A DNA stretch of 64,000 bases from Haliscomenobacter sp040403615 (GCF_040403615.1 NZ_JBBAKG010000031.1:5979-69978), one strand, 5' to 3'. Shown: positions 23,788-32,022, counted from the first letter of the stretch. Program-made: numbers and translations. Notes: a model not told the origin generated them from the letters alone.

Positions 23788-24998
23788 CTAATTGTTAACC
23801 TATTGTGCCCAACCAGGTGATCATACACTGTGTAAAGCAACAGCACAGCCGCAAGCAAGATAGTTGCTAGAGCAGAGGCAAGGCCCCAGTTCATGGAAGT
23901 TCCTATGTTGTATGATACAAAATACGCAATCAACTGATCTGCAGAACCTCCTATCAGTGACGGAGTGATATAGTATCCCAGCGCAAAAACAAATACCAGC
24001 AGGCCTCCTGCATTTAGTCCCGGCATGCATTGTGGGAGATACACACGAAAAAAGGCAACCAGTGAACTGGCACCCAGCGATCGGGCAGCTTGCACATAGG
24101 TGGTGGGTATCTGTTGCATGACTGAATACACCGGCAAAATCACAAAAGGCAATAGTATATGTGTCATGGCAATTATGACACCAACCCTGTTGAACACAAG
24201 AGTCAGAGGTTCAGCAATCAACCCTGACATTTGCAACAGTGAATTGATCAGTCCTTGTTCTTGTAGTACCACTGTCCAGGCTGTGGTACGCACCAGCAGC
24301 GATGTCCAGAATGGTATCAGCACAAAAATCAGCAGTAGATTGGCTGTCTTGTCACGCAGGTGTGCCAGCATATAGGCCAGTGGGAAGCCCAGCACAATGC
24401 ACAAGAATGTCACAGCCAGGGCCACTGCCAGAGTGCGTAGATAAATTGAAATATAGATACGCTGATCCTTGGGCTGCTGTGCAATAGTTCCATCAGGCTG
24501 TCGGTGCAGATCCAGTGCGGACAAGAAAAACAGTGAGTGAACCGGTGATGAAAGATTACGAATTGTACCCCATATCTCTGGTTGACTCCAGGCAGGATCA
24601 GCAGTTTCAAAAACTGGTGTCCATGGTCCGTTGTCCTGACGTGCCACAACCCGTGATGTTTTCATAAAGACGGCACGCAGTCCGGGTTTTTCAATATTCA
24701 AACGGTTGGCAATTGATCCAGTTTGTTGTTCCTGGGCTGCTTTTTTCATGTCATAAGCCAGGGCAGCATAAACTGGTTCGGGCGGCAGTTGATCTCTTGG
24801 GCCGGCCCAGGCCTGCAACTCAGCCACAGTGTGCGGGAGGCCATCGGGCACCACAGGATCATAAATGCTGTTGAGTAATATCATACCAAGCGGTGCAACA
24901 AAGCTCAGCATGACAAAAAGCAACAACGGTGCAATCATTGCATAGGCACGCCAGCGGCTGCTGTTCTCTGCTTTGTGCATACGTTGATCTAGATTCAT
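23784..24998 (-). CDS. ABC importer permease, PotB-like
   Basis: 404 residues from ATG 24998, which overlaps the ATPase stop by 4 bp. It has an N-terminal membrane segment (MIAPLLLFVMLSFVAPLGMI), a large periplasmic loop of about 140 residues, then five membrane segments and the EAA loop QAARSLGASSLVAFFRVYLP. The enlarged first loop is typical of the PotB/YdcU branch (Pot-type importers for polyamines or related cations). It works as a heterodimer with the PotC-like protein. Confidence 0.88.
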   Translation of the reverse strand: MNLDQRMHKAENSSRWRAYAMIAPLLLFVMLSFVAPLGMILLNSIYDPVVPDGLPHTVAELQAWAGPRDQLPPEPVYAALAYDMKKAAQEQQTGSIANRLNIEKPGLRAVFMKTSRVVARQDNGPWTPVFETADPAWSQPEIWGTIRNLSSPVHSLFFLSALDLHRQPDGTIAQQPKDQRIYISIYLRTLAVALAVTFLCIVLGFPLAYMLAHLRDKTANLLLIFVLIPFWTSLLVRTTAWTVVLQEQGLINSLLQMSGLIAEPLTLVFNRVGVIIAMTHILLPFVILPVYSVMQQIPTTYVQAARSLGASSLVAFFRVYLPQCMPGLNAGGLLVFVFALGYYITPSLIGGSADQLIAYFVSYNIGTSMNWGLASALATILLAAVLLLYTVYDHLVGHNRLTIR

Positions 24999-25984
24999 GA
25001 GTTGATTGTGTGACAGTCGGTGGCCGTCCACCCTAGTGCTACTATGCCGCCAATTTGTAAATCAAGAAATTGTCCATTGTTGGGAAGTGTCACAACAAAA
25101 TTATCAGTCCCGCACGAATCCAATCGCACACGTATGTATCGGCCTAGACAAGTTATATCACGTACAGTGCCGTTGACAACGGTATCAACAGTTCCGTACA
25201 CCGGATCAATTTGCACACGCTCAGGCCGGATATACACATTGGGTTTTATCATGTTGTTTTCCCCAATAAATTTGGCTACAAAAGAGTTGTTGGGGTGTGC
25301 GTACAGCCGGTCTGGAGTATCAATCTGCTGTATGCGTCCTTGGTAAAATACTGCCACACGGTCTGACATGACCATGGCTTCGGACTGATCGTGTGTGACA
25401 TACACAAAGGTAATGCCAGTGTCTCGATGTAGACTTTTGATCTCATACTGCAATTGTTCTCGCAACTGTTTGTCCAGTGAAGAAAGTGGCTCGTCCATCA
25501 ACACCAATTGAGGATCAAACACCAGGGCTCGTGCCACTGCTACTCTTTGCTGTTGACCTCCAGACAGTTGCGCAGGCCGGCGATTCTCAAATCCTGTTAG
25601 ACCCACTTTATCTAGTACGGCTACAATCTTGCTGCGAGCCGCATCACCTGTTGTGCCGCGAACTTTCAACGGAAAGCCCACATTTTCAGCCACTGTCATG
25701 TGCGGAAACAAGGCGTAGTTCTGGAACACCATGCCAATGTTGCGGTGCTCCGGTGCTATACGATTGATAGGCCGACCATCTAGATAAATGTTACCAGCAG
25801 TGGGATTTTCAAACCCGGCCAGCATCATGAGTGCAGTGGTTTTTCCAGATCCCGATGGTCCCAACAAAGTCAAAAACTCTCCTCGCACAATGTCAAGAGA
25901 GAGATCCTGTATCACAAGAGTTTTGCCGTCGTAGCTTTTTTCAATGTGATCAAATCTCACAAAAGGCTGTTGATTATCTAGCAT
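24995..25984 (-). CDS. ABC importer ATPase, PotA-like
   Basis: 329 residues. Walker A GPSGSGKT (42-49), Q-loop MVFQNYALFP, signature LSGGQQQR (140-147), Walker B LVLMDE (160-165), and H-loop VYVTHDQSEA. The C-terminal TOBE-like domain (VYIRPERVQIDP ... CLGRYIRVRL) is the regulatory part of MalK/PotA-type ATPases. First gene of the potA-potB-potC set, all joined by 4-bp overlaps. Transport needs a periplasmic binding protein, which must come from the host or from elsewhere in this genome. Confidence 0.92.
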   Translation of the reverse strand: MLDNQQPFVRFDHIEKSYDGKTLVIQDLSLDIVRGEFLTLLGPSGSGKTTALMMLAGFENPTAGNIYLDGRPINRIAPEHRNIGMVFQNYALFPHMTVAENVGFPLKVRGTTGDAARSKIVAVLDKVGLTGFENRRPAQLSGGQQQRVAVARALVFDPQLVLMDEPLSSLDKQLREQLQYEIKSLHRDTGITFVYVTHDQSEAMVMSDRVAVFYQGRIQQIDTPDRLYAHPNNSFVAKFIGENNMIKPNVYIRPERVQIDPVYGTVDTVVNGTVRDITCLGRYIRVRLDSCGTDNFVVTLPNNGQFLDLQIGGIVALGWTATDCHTINS

Positions 25985-25988
25985 GGAA

Positions 25989-26300
25989 TTATTCGTTGAG
26001 TTTTATCTTGGCACTCACAGCGTACTTTACCGAGATCCAGGATGCAAAGGATTCATCAGGCACATCAAACCAAACTGGATAGGATGTTTGATTGCCCCAG
26101 ATGTTGTCTAGTTTGCGCTTGACTCTTGACTGGCTTTTCCAACCTGAGCCATAGAGTGTTTTTGCTTCGCGCTGGATTGAGTACCAGACGTTGGTGCTTG
26201 AGATATCAAACCAAATACGGTGCATGACCAAGGGCGTTGATTCAAGAGAGCTGAGTGACTCGGACATGCTCGACGCAGCGGCCCCAATTTCAACAGACAT
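25989..26300 (-). CDS. Conserved small phage protein
   Basis: 103 residues if started at ATG 26300, 9 bp after AAAGGA; an ATG at 26306 is too close to it. Sequence MSVEIGAAASSMSESLSSLE, VMHRIWFDIS, YPVWFDVPDESFASWISVKY. The type is familiar from T4-like aquatic phages with no function attached. It lies 4 bp before potA and downstream of the consensus promoter at 26482-26510. Confidence 0.55.
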   Translation of the reverse strand: MSVEIGAAASSMSESLSSLESTPLVMHRIWFDISSTNVWYSIQREAKTLYGSGWKSQSRVKRKLDNIWGNQTSYPVWFDVPDESFASWISVKYAVSAKIKLNE

Positions 26301-26481
26301 ATACATATCCTTTCACTGTGTTAATCCTTATTGGCATACCCCCAGGTACCAGCCGGGTTTTGATTTTATTCAAGGACAGTGTCTCAACCTATGTGACTTA
26401 TGTTCACATGCCACAGTAGCAGTGGGCCTAGGAATTCCACCGCACTATCGAACAGCACCATCTCCTTGGTCATGCACAGTA
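26301..26481 (-). other. Untranslated leader or possible small RNA downstream of a consensus promoter
   Basis: About 175 nt without a convincing gene. On the minus strand it holds two small stems: CCAC-TGCTACT-GTGG and ATGTGA-ACATAAG-TCACAT. A 29-codon frame starting MTKEMVLFDS exists but has no spaced Shine-Dalgarno sequence. No tRNA or known riboswitch seen. Confidence 0.35.
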
Positions 26482-26510
26482 ATTATACAGGCACCGTGGC
26501 CTGTTGTCAA
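26482..26510 (-). promoter_or_regulatory. Perfect consensus sigma70 promoter
   Basis: Minus strand TTGACA (26510-26505), exactly 17 bp, TATAAT (26487-26482). It is the only fully consensus promoter seen here and its spacer differs from the repeated family. It points to the leader at 26301-26481, then the small gene and potABC. Confidence 0.85.
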
Positions 26511-26511
26511 A

Positions 26512-27189
26512 TTATTTGGCAGGATCCTCAGCCAGTCCACGCCAGGCTGTGGGTTTGATTGCAAAGCCTTCTCGACGCCACTCACGTCCATTCCAGTCAG
26601 CAAACAGCACAAACGGCCAGGTCATTGTGATAACTTCATAACTGCCTGTTCGTGCAGGGGGAGTATCATCATCATACCAATCAGTCAGAGTAGGCTCCTC
26701 CGCAGCGTCCTCAGGAACGCCTGGCATTTCCGCAATCAATTCGTCAAGTTCTGCTGCCAACTGTTGATCAGTTTTTTCTTGTGACTCTTGTGCCATGTCT
26801 GAAAATACTTCACCAGTGGTTTCATTGGTCATGATCAAGGGACCATGAAACCAGTATTCAGTATCATCATTGCTCCAGCCAAGATTTTCCAGTCCATCCG
26901 AGAAATCCCAGGCAGCTTCAATCTGCTCACGTTCTGCGGAACTCATGTCCTCAGGAAATGTCCAGTCACTCCAGCAACCATCGTCCAGGCTGTACAGTTC
27001 CCAGTCATAGCCGTAGAGTTCATAGCCGTCTGGGTTGGCAAGATCAACATCGGGCATTTCATCACTTTCGCAATAGAATGTGCCCCAACGATAACCTTCC
27101 TCCTTGCTGATTGTCACTCCATCCTTGTACCAGAGCTGTTTTTCAACAGCTGACTTTTTGTAATGTGTTGATAATCTCCAGACGGTCAT
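26512..27189 (-). CDS. Acidic, Trp-rich hypothetical protein
   Basis: 225 residues, strongly acidic and rich in Trp and Tyr (YGYDWELYSLDDGCWSDW, GLENLGWSNDDTEYWFHG, EEPTLTDWYDDD). Such composition resembles DNA-mimic or inhibitor proteins but no family is recognised. It is one base pair after the consensus promoter in the other direction of reading, so that promoter lies just past its stop. BI-1 gene lies 2 bp downstream on the same strand side. Confidence 0.6.
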   Translation of the reverse strand: MTVWRLSTHYKKSAVEKQLWYKDGVTISKEEGYRWGTFYCESDEMPDVDLANPDGYELYGYDWELYSLDDGCWSDWTFPEDMSSAEREQIEAAWDFSDGLENLGWSNDDTEYWFHGPLIMTNETTGEVFSDMAQESQEKTDQQLAAELDELIAEMPGVPEDAAEEPTLTDWYDDDTPPARTGSYEVITMTWPFVLFADWNGREWRREGFAIKPTAWRGLAEDPAK

Positions 27190-27191
27190 GA

Positions 27192-27881
27192 TTATTTTCT
27201 TTCACCAAATAGTTGTAACAAGTTTAGGAACAGATTGATAAAATCCATGTACAAGGTCAACGCACCGCTAACTTCGGCAGCAGGTGTTGTATCTACACTT
27301 AGCTCTTCACGAATACGTTGTGTGTCATAGGCAGTCAATCCCAGGAAGATGATAATAGCCAAGGCACTGATAACCATTTGCATAACAGTACTGCCAATAA
27401 AGATGTTTACAATACTGGCAATCACAATAGCAATTAGGCCAACAAACATCATTCGACCCATTGAGCTTAGATCTTTTTTGGTAAAATAACCGTATCCGCT
27501 CATTACACCAAACAAGATTGCCGCACCCATGAATGCACTAACAATTGAACCCATGTTGAATACAGCAAAGATCATGGAAAAGCTCAGACCCATCAATGCT
27601 GCAAATCCATGTAGACATAATTGTGCCGTAGTTTTACTGGGGCTATTACCCAACACATAGCTGACGCCAAAAATTGCGGCTAGTGGTGCAAAAATCACAA
27701 TCCACTTTAGTACACCTGTAAAAAAGAATTGCAGCAACTCCGGACTGGTGCCCACAAAGTAACTGACCAACATGGATACAACAACTGCAAGACTCATGTG
27801 TCCGTACACACGGCCCATTGCTGAGTTGATTTCGCTGGCAGAACGATATGTCATTCCGCCTGTGTAAGTTGTGTCAAACAT
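27192..27881 (-). CDS. Bax inhibitor-1 (BI-1/YccA) family membrane protein
   Basis: 229 residues with seven hydrophobic segments and the family's C-terminal hallmark ALTLYMDFINLFLNLLQLFG. The two conserved Asp of the pH/Ca2+ sensor are present in LTAYDTQRIRE and MDFINLF. Bacterial YccA binds and restrains the FtsH protease. In a phage it could protect phage proteins or the lysis timing from FtsH, as lambda CIII does by another route. AAGGAGA precedes the ATG. Confidence 0.88.
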   Translation of the reverse strand: MFDTTYTGGMTYRSASEINSAMGRVYGHMSLAVVVSMLVSYFVGTSPELLQFFFTGVLKWIVIFAPLAAIFGVSYVLGNSPSKTTAQLCLHGFAALMGLSFSMIFAVFNMGSIVSAFMGAAILFGVMSGYGYFTKKDLSSMGRMMFVGLIAIVIASIVNIFIGSTVMQMVISALAIIIFLGLTAYDTQRIREELSVDTTPAAEVSGALTLYMDFINLFLNLLQLFGERK

Positions 27882-27891
27882 AGTATTCTCC

Positions 27892-28104
27892 TTAAACGTC
27901 CAGATCCATCTCGCCGGCTTCTTTCACAAGAGCCAGAACTTCATCCAGTGTGTTACACAAGATCTTGGCAGTGACATAGTCGCCCTTCTTGTTGCGTCCA
28001 CCTGCTTCTACCATGAAACCATTGTCGTACATATTGATCGTGAACGACTCATTTACCTTGATCAGCTTGTCGCTGATTTTACTTACTGTTTTTGCTGTTG
28101 CCAT
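27892..28104 (-). CDS. Small phage protein
   Basis: 70 residues, MATAKTVSKISDKLIKVNES and YVTAKILCNTLDEVLALVKE. Predicted alpha/beta, soluble. The 35-bp leader before its ATG is repeated in front of the gene at 28140-28367. No family recognised. Confidence 0.6.
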   Translation of the reverse strand: MATAKTVSKISDKLIKVNESFTINMYDNGFMVEAGGRNKKGDYVTAKILCNTLDEVLALVKEAGEMDLDV

Positions 28105-28105
28105 T

Positions 28106-28140
28106 TGATTTCTCCTAAAAAATTACTATTCATGATTGAT
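28106..28140 (-). repeat. Repeated gene leader, copy 1
   Basis: Minus strand ATCAATCATGAATAGTAATT followed by TTTTAGGAGAAATCA. Copy 2 lies at 28367-28400 with a few differences. Both carry the Shine-Dalgarno sequence of the following gene. Confidence 0.6.
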
Positions 28141-28367
28141 TAAATAATGCGTCCAGTCACAGCATACACCAACTGATCCAATGGTGCATCATAGTTTTTA
28201 CCGTTGCGTCGAAGCATCCAGATTTGTTCCACTAGCTCTTTGGCATTATACGGACCAGTGCTCAGGGGCAAGGCGTCACGACTTTCTAGTTCTTCAATCA
28301 GATCCTCTGTTTCAAACTCTCCAAGATCAACATCAACTTCAACTTCTGTGTAAACTGTTTTGTGCAT
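28140..28367 (-). CDS. Small phage protein
   Basis: 75 residues, MHKTVYTEVEVDVDLGEFET and KELVEQIWMLRRNGKNYDAP; acidic N-terminal half. Shares its leader with the next gene (27892-28104). No family recognised. Confidence 0.6.
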   Translation of the reverse strand: MHKTVYTEVEVDVDLGEFETEDLIEELESRDALPLSTGPYNAKELVEQIWMLRRNGKNYDAPLDQLVYAVTGRII

Positions 28368-28400
28368 GATTTTTCCTAAAAATTAATATTCATGATTGAC
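28367..28400 (-). repeat. Repeated gene leader, copy 2
   Basis: Minus strand GTCAATCATGAATATTAATT followed by TTTAGGAAAAATCA, matching copy 1 at 28106-28140. The porin leader (ATTAATTTTAAGGAAAAA) has a similar core. Confidence 0.6.
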
Positions 28401-28404
28401 CCGG

Positions 28405-28605
28405 CTATGCCATCCTGTCTACGTTTTGTCCCGCACGGTTCATTCTACGATTCATTTCAATTCTTGCTTGTTCATCAACCTTGGCATCGGCCTGCACCCG
28501 TCGTTCTTCTAGTCTAAGTTCTTCGTGACGCCGATCCACTTTTTTGACTTCCATCTGTCGATACACTTCTGCATTTTGTGCAGTTACCCTGCTGACTTCT
28601 GTCAT
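28405..28605 (-). CDS. Small charged coiled-coil protein
   Basis: 66 residues, almost entirely one charged helix (YRQMEVKKVDRRHEELRLEE, RIEMNRRMNRAG). ATGA overlap with the ligase gene stop. Likely coiled coil; function unknown. Confidence 0.6.
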   Translation of the reverse strand: MTEVSRVTAQNAEVYRQMEVKKVDRRHEELRLEERRVQADAKVDEQARIEMNRRMNRAGQNVDRMA

Positions 28606-29969
28606 AGTTTTTCTCCTGGTTCAAATCCACGAAAGCGTACAAAGCGTGGAAATCTCAATGAGTATGATCCGTCTTGGTTTTGTGTGACTGCGTCAGCTTC
28701 GACTTCAACCACGTCACCAAGTAGCTGATCCCGACTGGTCCAATACTCATCACGAAGAGTATCGCTAAACCCAGTGCCAACATTAACGCAAATTCTACGG
28801 TCATCATCAACTCCTTCACAAATTATAGCACCTAACCGGCCTGTATTGCGACCGGTACCTTCTTCAAAGCCCACAATATTAAGATCAACTGTGATTGTGG
28901 GTTTCCATTTCATCCAAAAGCTAGATCTCTTGCACTCGTATGGTGCGCTGAGATCCTTGATCATGATTCCTTCGAATCCGTTGGCCACAGCATCCTGGGC
29001 ATATCGATTCATGATGTCATGACCTTCAGCTGTGTCCAGATCCACCGTGATACCGTCCATGAGACGCAGACAATCTGTAGCATCAAATCGTTCTCGAGAT
29101 CCTGTTAAAATATCAAGTCTCTTGCACTGTTGTGCATTATAGTGTCCTTCTTGAAAACTGTCAAGTGGAATAATATCAAACACATGATACACCATGTCCG
29201 TGGTTTTGGCATTTGTTTTGCGTTGTGCTTGCCGCATGAGTTGTTGAAAACTGGCACCCACAATCTCACCATCCAGCACATATCGTCCACCAAATGCACC
29301 AATTGATTTGCGGTTGGCAGCAATGGCGTCGGCCACATGCGGGAAGTTTTCAAACACCTTGCCATTACGGCTGTACAGTGTAACGCTGGCACCTTGCACC
29401 ACTGCTAGTACTCGTACACCGTCCAGTTTGACTTCCAGACGTTTGATGCCTTTCATCTTGGCCGGACGATCAGTTGAGTCCTGTGCCAGCTGGCAAGTAA
29501 AGGTAGGTATCTTCCAGGAAGTTTTGCTCAGAACCTTGTTGAGTGTTTTTTCACTGATACCGCAGCGCAGATCCTTGATCAACACTCGTCGGCACAAGCC
29601 ATTCCACTGTTCAGAGTCAAACAGCTCGCTTACTTCTTCGATACGATCTCTAGCAGCATGGCCAGTTACTCCGCGAGTTCTCAAATTCTCACACAATCCC
29701 CAGAATATAGGCCAAGGATTAGGCCGTCCGGTTAGACCCTCAGTCTCCGGTACCTGACGAACATTGTACACATAGAAGGGATTGTATGCAAGATAGCAGT
29801 TGAACAAAAAACCCTGTGCGCCGGCACTGCCCAATTTTGACGCCATCAAGGCTTTTTCAATCACTCGTTCTTTGTGCAAGCGGCTGTCGCTGGATTCAAG
29901 GTCGTGAACCCAGTCAGCTACCACCACGTGTTTCCAAAACTCATTGTTGTCAAAGTCAATGTCATGCAT
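28602..29969 (-). CDS. ATP-dependent DNA ligase (T4 gp30-like)
   Basis: 455 residues, a length close to T4 gp30. Adenylation motif I EVKLDGVR with Lys181, motif III YVLDGEIVG, motif IV GFEGIMIKD and motif V SFWMKWKP; the C-terminal OB region follows (VEVEADAVTQ). The N-terminal helical domain (SKLGSAGAQGFLFN) is also gp30-like. It seals nicks during replication and repair. AGGAG leads the ATG. Neighbours are small early genes. Confidence 0.93.
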   Translation of the reverse strand: MHDIDFDNNEFWKHVVVADWVHDLESSDSRLHKERVIEKALMASKLGSAGAQGFLFNCYLAYNPFYVYNVRQVPETEGLTGRPNPWPIFWGLCENLRTRGVTGHAARDRIEEVSELFDSEQWNGLCRRVLIKDLRCGISEKTLNKVLSKTSWKIPTFTCQLAQDSTDRPAKMKGIKRLEVKLDGVRVLAVVQGASVTLYSRNGKVFENFPHVADAIAANRKSIGAFGGRYVLDGEIVGASFQQLMRQAQRKTNAKTTDMVYHVFDIIPLDSFQEGHYNAQQCKRLDILTGSRERFDATDCLRLMDGITVDLDTAEGHDIMNRYAQDAVANGFEGIMIKDLSAPYECKRSSFWMKWKPTITVDLNIVGFEEGTGRNTGRLGAIICEGVDDDRRICVNVGTGFSDTLRDEYWTSRDQLLGDVVEVEADAVTQNQDGSYSLRFPRFVRFRGFEPGEKL

Positions 29970-29972
29970 TAT

Positions 29973-30431
29973 TTAATTCTCCTGTGACTTAGTCAATGCA
30001 CATACTAATAGAAATTGTTCATAGGCTGCTCGAACACTGGCATGTGTCATTAACTTGTCAGCTTCTGTCTGCATGGCACGAACACCTGCTTCAGCAATGT
30101 CGTGAATACTGGCACCATTCAAGGTGCAAAGTTCATCTCCAAACTCCTTGGCCAGTTTCTTCCAGGCTCGTTGCTGTCCGGGTGTGATAGGTGTGCGAGC
30201 CGGCCGCATCTCGCTGGCTTTGTTCAGCGCCTTGCGAATTTCATCTTCAGCCACACGCCCTGCAGCAATCATGGCCGCATAGTCAGGATCCACATTGTAA
30301 CGAGTAGTTGTTCCGCCGGGGTAACTCATAATTAAATGATTACCTTTGGGCAAAGCATCTGTCAAGTTACTGTTGTATTCACTCACAGGAACATATCTGC
30401 GACCACGTTTTTCGTAGTAGATCTTTTTCAT
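29973..30431 (-). CDS. Conserved phage hypothetical protein
   Basis: 152 residues. N-terminus MKKIYYEKRGRRYVPVSEYN, central LIMSYPGGTTTRYNVDPDYA, C-terminal helical region. Proteins beginning this way are common next to early genes in T4-like aquatic phages. No function assigned. 3 bp from the ligase gene. Confidence 0.6.
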   Translation of the reverse strand: MKKIYYEKRGRRYVPVSEYNSNLTDALPKGNHLIMSYPGGTTTRYNVDPDYAAMIAAGRVAEDEIRKALNKASEMRPARTPITPGQQRAWKKLAKEFGDELCTLNGASIHDIAEAGVRAMQTEADKLMTHASVRAAYEQFLLVCALTKSQEN

Positions 30432-30435
30432 GCTG

Positions 30436-30789
30436 TTACCAACTTGAATTGTAAAAAACTTTTAGTCCCAAAAACACTTCTGCTTTGGCTGCTCGAACAA
30501 ACGCAAGATCACTTGCTCGATACTCGTCGTCGCTGTCCTGCCCAAAAAAGAATCCGCTAGTGGCAGGCAATTGTTTGTGTGTGATTGCACGTTCCAGAGC
30601 TTCAAGGTCGTCCCAGGTCAGTTCCAGTTCGTCACCGTTGAACTCACCTTCGTTGCCTTTTTCAATCCACAAGCAATGCATCCAGCCATGCAGGTTAGGA
30701 TGTTTACGCCAGTAGGCAATCTCACGCTGTCCAGTGTTGTCATCTGCTGCTGCCTTGGCGGCAGCATAAGCATACATGTCTAGTCCCAT
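30436..30789 (-). CDS. MGLDMY-type phage protein
   Basis: 117 residues beginning MGLDMYAYAAAK, a start shared by a widespread phage protein family. Further conserved parts are YWRKHPNLHGWMHCLW and TSGFFFGQDSDDEYRASDL. Function unknown. Its start shares a base with the previous stop. Confidence 0.65.
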   Translation of the reverse strand: MGLDMYAYAAAKAAADDNTGQREIAYWRKHPNLHGWMHCLWIEKGNEGEFNGDELELTWDDLEALERAITHKQLPATSGFFFGQDSDDEYRASDLAFVRAAKAEVFLGLKVFYNSSW

Positions 30790-31034
30790 TACATTACCTT
30801 TCTAATTGCAGCCATTGCTTCGGGGAAACGTTTCATGGTGTCAGTTGCACTGTCCAGCTCAAGCAGGGCAGCTTGTTCCAGCAAGCTGATGGCATAGGCC
30901 ACATCTTCTGCGCCCACTGCTACCATCCAGTCCTGAATTTCTTCTGGGGTTTTTAGATTCATAACAATGGTCATGTCTGCCACTTGGTACTGGTTGAATC
31001 CCAATTGAGCAAAGTCGATTTTGCGATTGGTCAT
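30789..31034 (-). CDS. Small phage protein
   Basis: 81 residues from ATG 31034, preceded by GGAG. MTNRKIDFAQLGFNQYQVAD and KTPEEIQDWMVAVGAEDVAY. Soluble, no family recognised. Part of the operon from the promoter at 31449-31477. Confidence 0.6.
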   Translation of the reverse strand: MTNRKIDFAQLGFNQYQVADMTIVMNLKTPEEIQDWMVAVGAEDVAYAISLLEQAALLELDSATDTMKRFPEAMAAIRKVM

Positions 31035-31035
31035 G

Positions 31036-31419
31036 TTACCTAACTCCAAATACTGCTGCCATCAAGGCGTCAACTTCTGCTTGAGTAACTACCACTGGTT
31101 CAGTGCGACGAACACGAGCAGGTTTTACTGTCTTGACACGAATAGTTTTGGTGAGATGTTTTTTTGCAGTTTTAGCAGGGCGGAGTTTGACTGCCACTTC
31201 ACCTGCCAAGGCTTCACGCACCGCATCAGTGTCGGCAAAGCCTGCTAGATTCTGCAGATAACACACAGCCCCAATCTTGTCCATTGCATTTGGCAACGGC
31301 ACAATATTCACATCAGTGTCGCCCAGCTTGGCCAATTGCTTGCCCCGAGCTTCTGAGTTGGCAAAACGAACTTTAATAGTGCCTTTAAGAACGGAAGTAC
31401 CAGCGAAAGTATAAAGCAT
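31036..31419 (-). CDS. Basic early phage protein
   Basis: 127 residues. N-terminal beta-rich part (LYTFAGTSVLKGTIKVRFAN), then a Lys/Arg-rich linker (LRPAKTAKKHLTKTIRVKTV) and a short helix. Leads the operon directly after a family promoter; AAAAAGGAGT precedes the ATG. Nucleic-acid binding is suggested by charge only. Confidence 0.6.
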   Translation of the reverse strand: MLYTFAGTSVLKGTIKVRFANSEARGKQLAKLGDTDVNIVPLPNAMDKIGAVCYLQNLAGFADTDAVREALAGEVAVKLRPAKTAKKHLTKTIRVKTVKPARVRRTEPVVVTQAEVDALMAAVFGVR

Positions 31420-31448
31420 TTAAGACTCCTTTTTGTGATTAAGCGTTA

Positions 31449-31477
31449 ATTATAACAGATTGGCGAATATTGGTCAA
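31449..31477 (-). promoter_or_regulatory. Early promoter, repeated family
   Basis: TTGACC (31477-31472), spacer AATATTCGCCAATCTGT, TATAAT (31454-31449). Drives 31036-31419. Its -35 overlaps the stop region of the SWIM gene. Confidence 0.85.
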
Positions 31478-31824
31478 CCGTTTTGTTGTGTGTGTTTGCA
31501 CTGGGCGCGGAATCTGAATCCTGAACAGGTGCAGCTCAAGTTGCCGTTTAGGCGTGTCACGGTATAAACATCACCCTTGCTGCCGGCCACAGTCCAGGTC
31601 TCGCCTGCAGGCGGTGTCACGTCAACCGAAACATTCCATTGGTCGGGCACAATTTTAAATCGGCGTCCACGGATGTCAATGCGCACGGGTGTACGGAATT
31701 TGTGTGCTGCTCCTGTGCCAAACTTCACATAGGCATACATCTTGCTTTTGGCATCGTCCATCAGGTACACATGGTTAGGAGCCGTGTCACCGGACCATTC
31801 GGTTGTTTCAGCAAACCATTTCAT
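31474..31824 (-). CDS. SWIM zinc-finger protein
   Basis: 116 residues. The C-terminus LNGNLSCTCSGFRFRAQCKH fits the SWIM pattern CxCx(n)CxH. SWIM domains bind DNA or proteins. The N-terminal part (MKWFAETTEWSGDTAPNHVY) is beta-rich and unassigned. ATGA overlap with 31821-32003. Confidence 0.7.
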   Translation of the reverse strand: MKWFAETTEWSGDTAPNHVYLMDDAKSKMYAYVKFGTGAAHKFRTPVRIDIRGRRFKIVPDQWNVSVDVTPPAGETWTVAGSKGDVYTVTRLNGNLSCTCSGFRFRAQCKHTQQNG

Positions 31825-32003
31825 TTTGCAATCAGGCGCAGGCCTTCGTTCATGACTGTTTGCAGGGCCACCCGCTGTTCAGCAGTGAGTTCGTTGCGCT
31901 GTTTTGCGGCCAGCATGGATTCCAGGGATTCTAGTAGAAACCCGCTGACGCTGTGATCAATGCGATACTGTTCACAGATTGAGATAGCTTGAGTAACCGT
32001 CAT
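31821..32003 (-). CDS. Small helical phage protein
   Basis: 60 residues, MTVTQAISICEQYRIDHSVS and ELTAEQRVALQTVMNEGLRL. AGGAGCAGCAC leads the ATG, matching the leader of other genes in the promoter family. No family recognised. Confidence 0.6.
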   Translation of the reverse strand: MTVTQAISICEQYRIDHSVSGFLLESLESMLAAKQRNELTAEQRVALQTVMNEGLRLIAK

Positions 32004-32022
32004 GTGCTGCTCCTGTTTTGCT

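Noticed and set aside
26301..26481. A tRNA gene in the non-coding leader.
   Set aside because: No acceptor stem closing with a GGTTC-type T loop could be drawn on either strand.
26191..26784. A 197-residue plus-strand frame across the consensus promoter.
   Set aside because: It overlaps two minus-strand genes and the promoter, has Cys/His/Ser-rich random composition and no ribosome site.
29970..29975. TAAATA next to the DNA ligase start as another leaderless late gene.
   Set aside because: It touches the ATG directly and a good AGGAG site lies upstream, so the match is probably due to AT-rich start context and the TAA stop of the previous gene.
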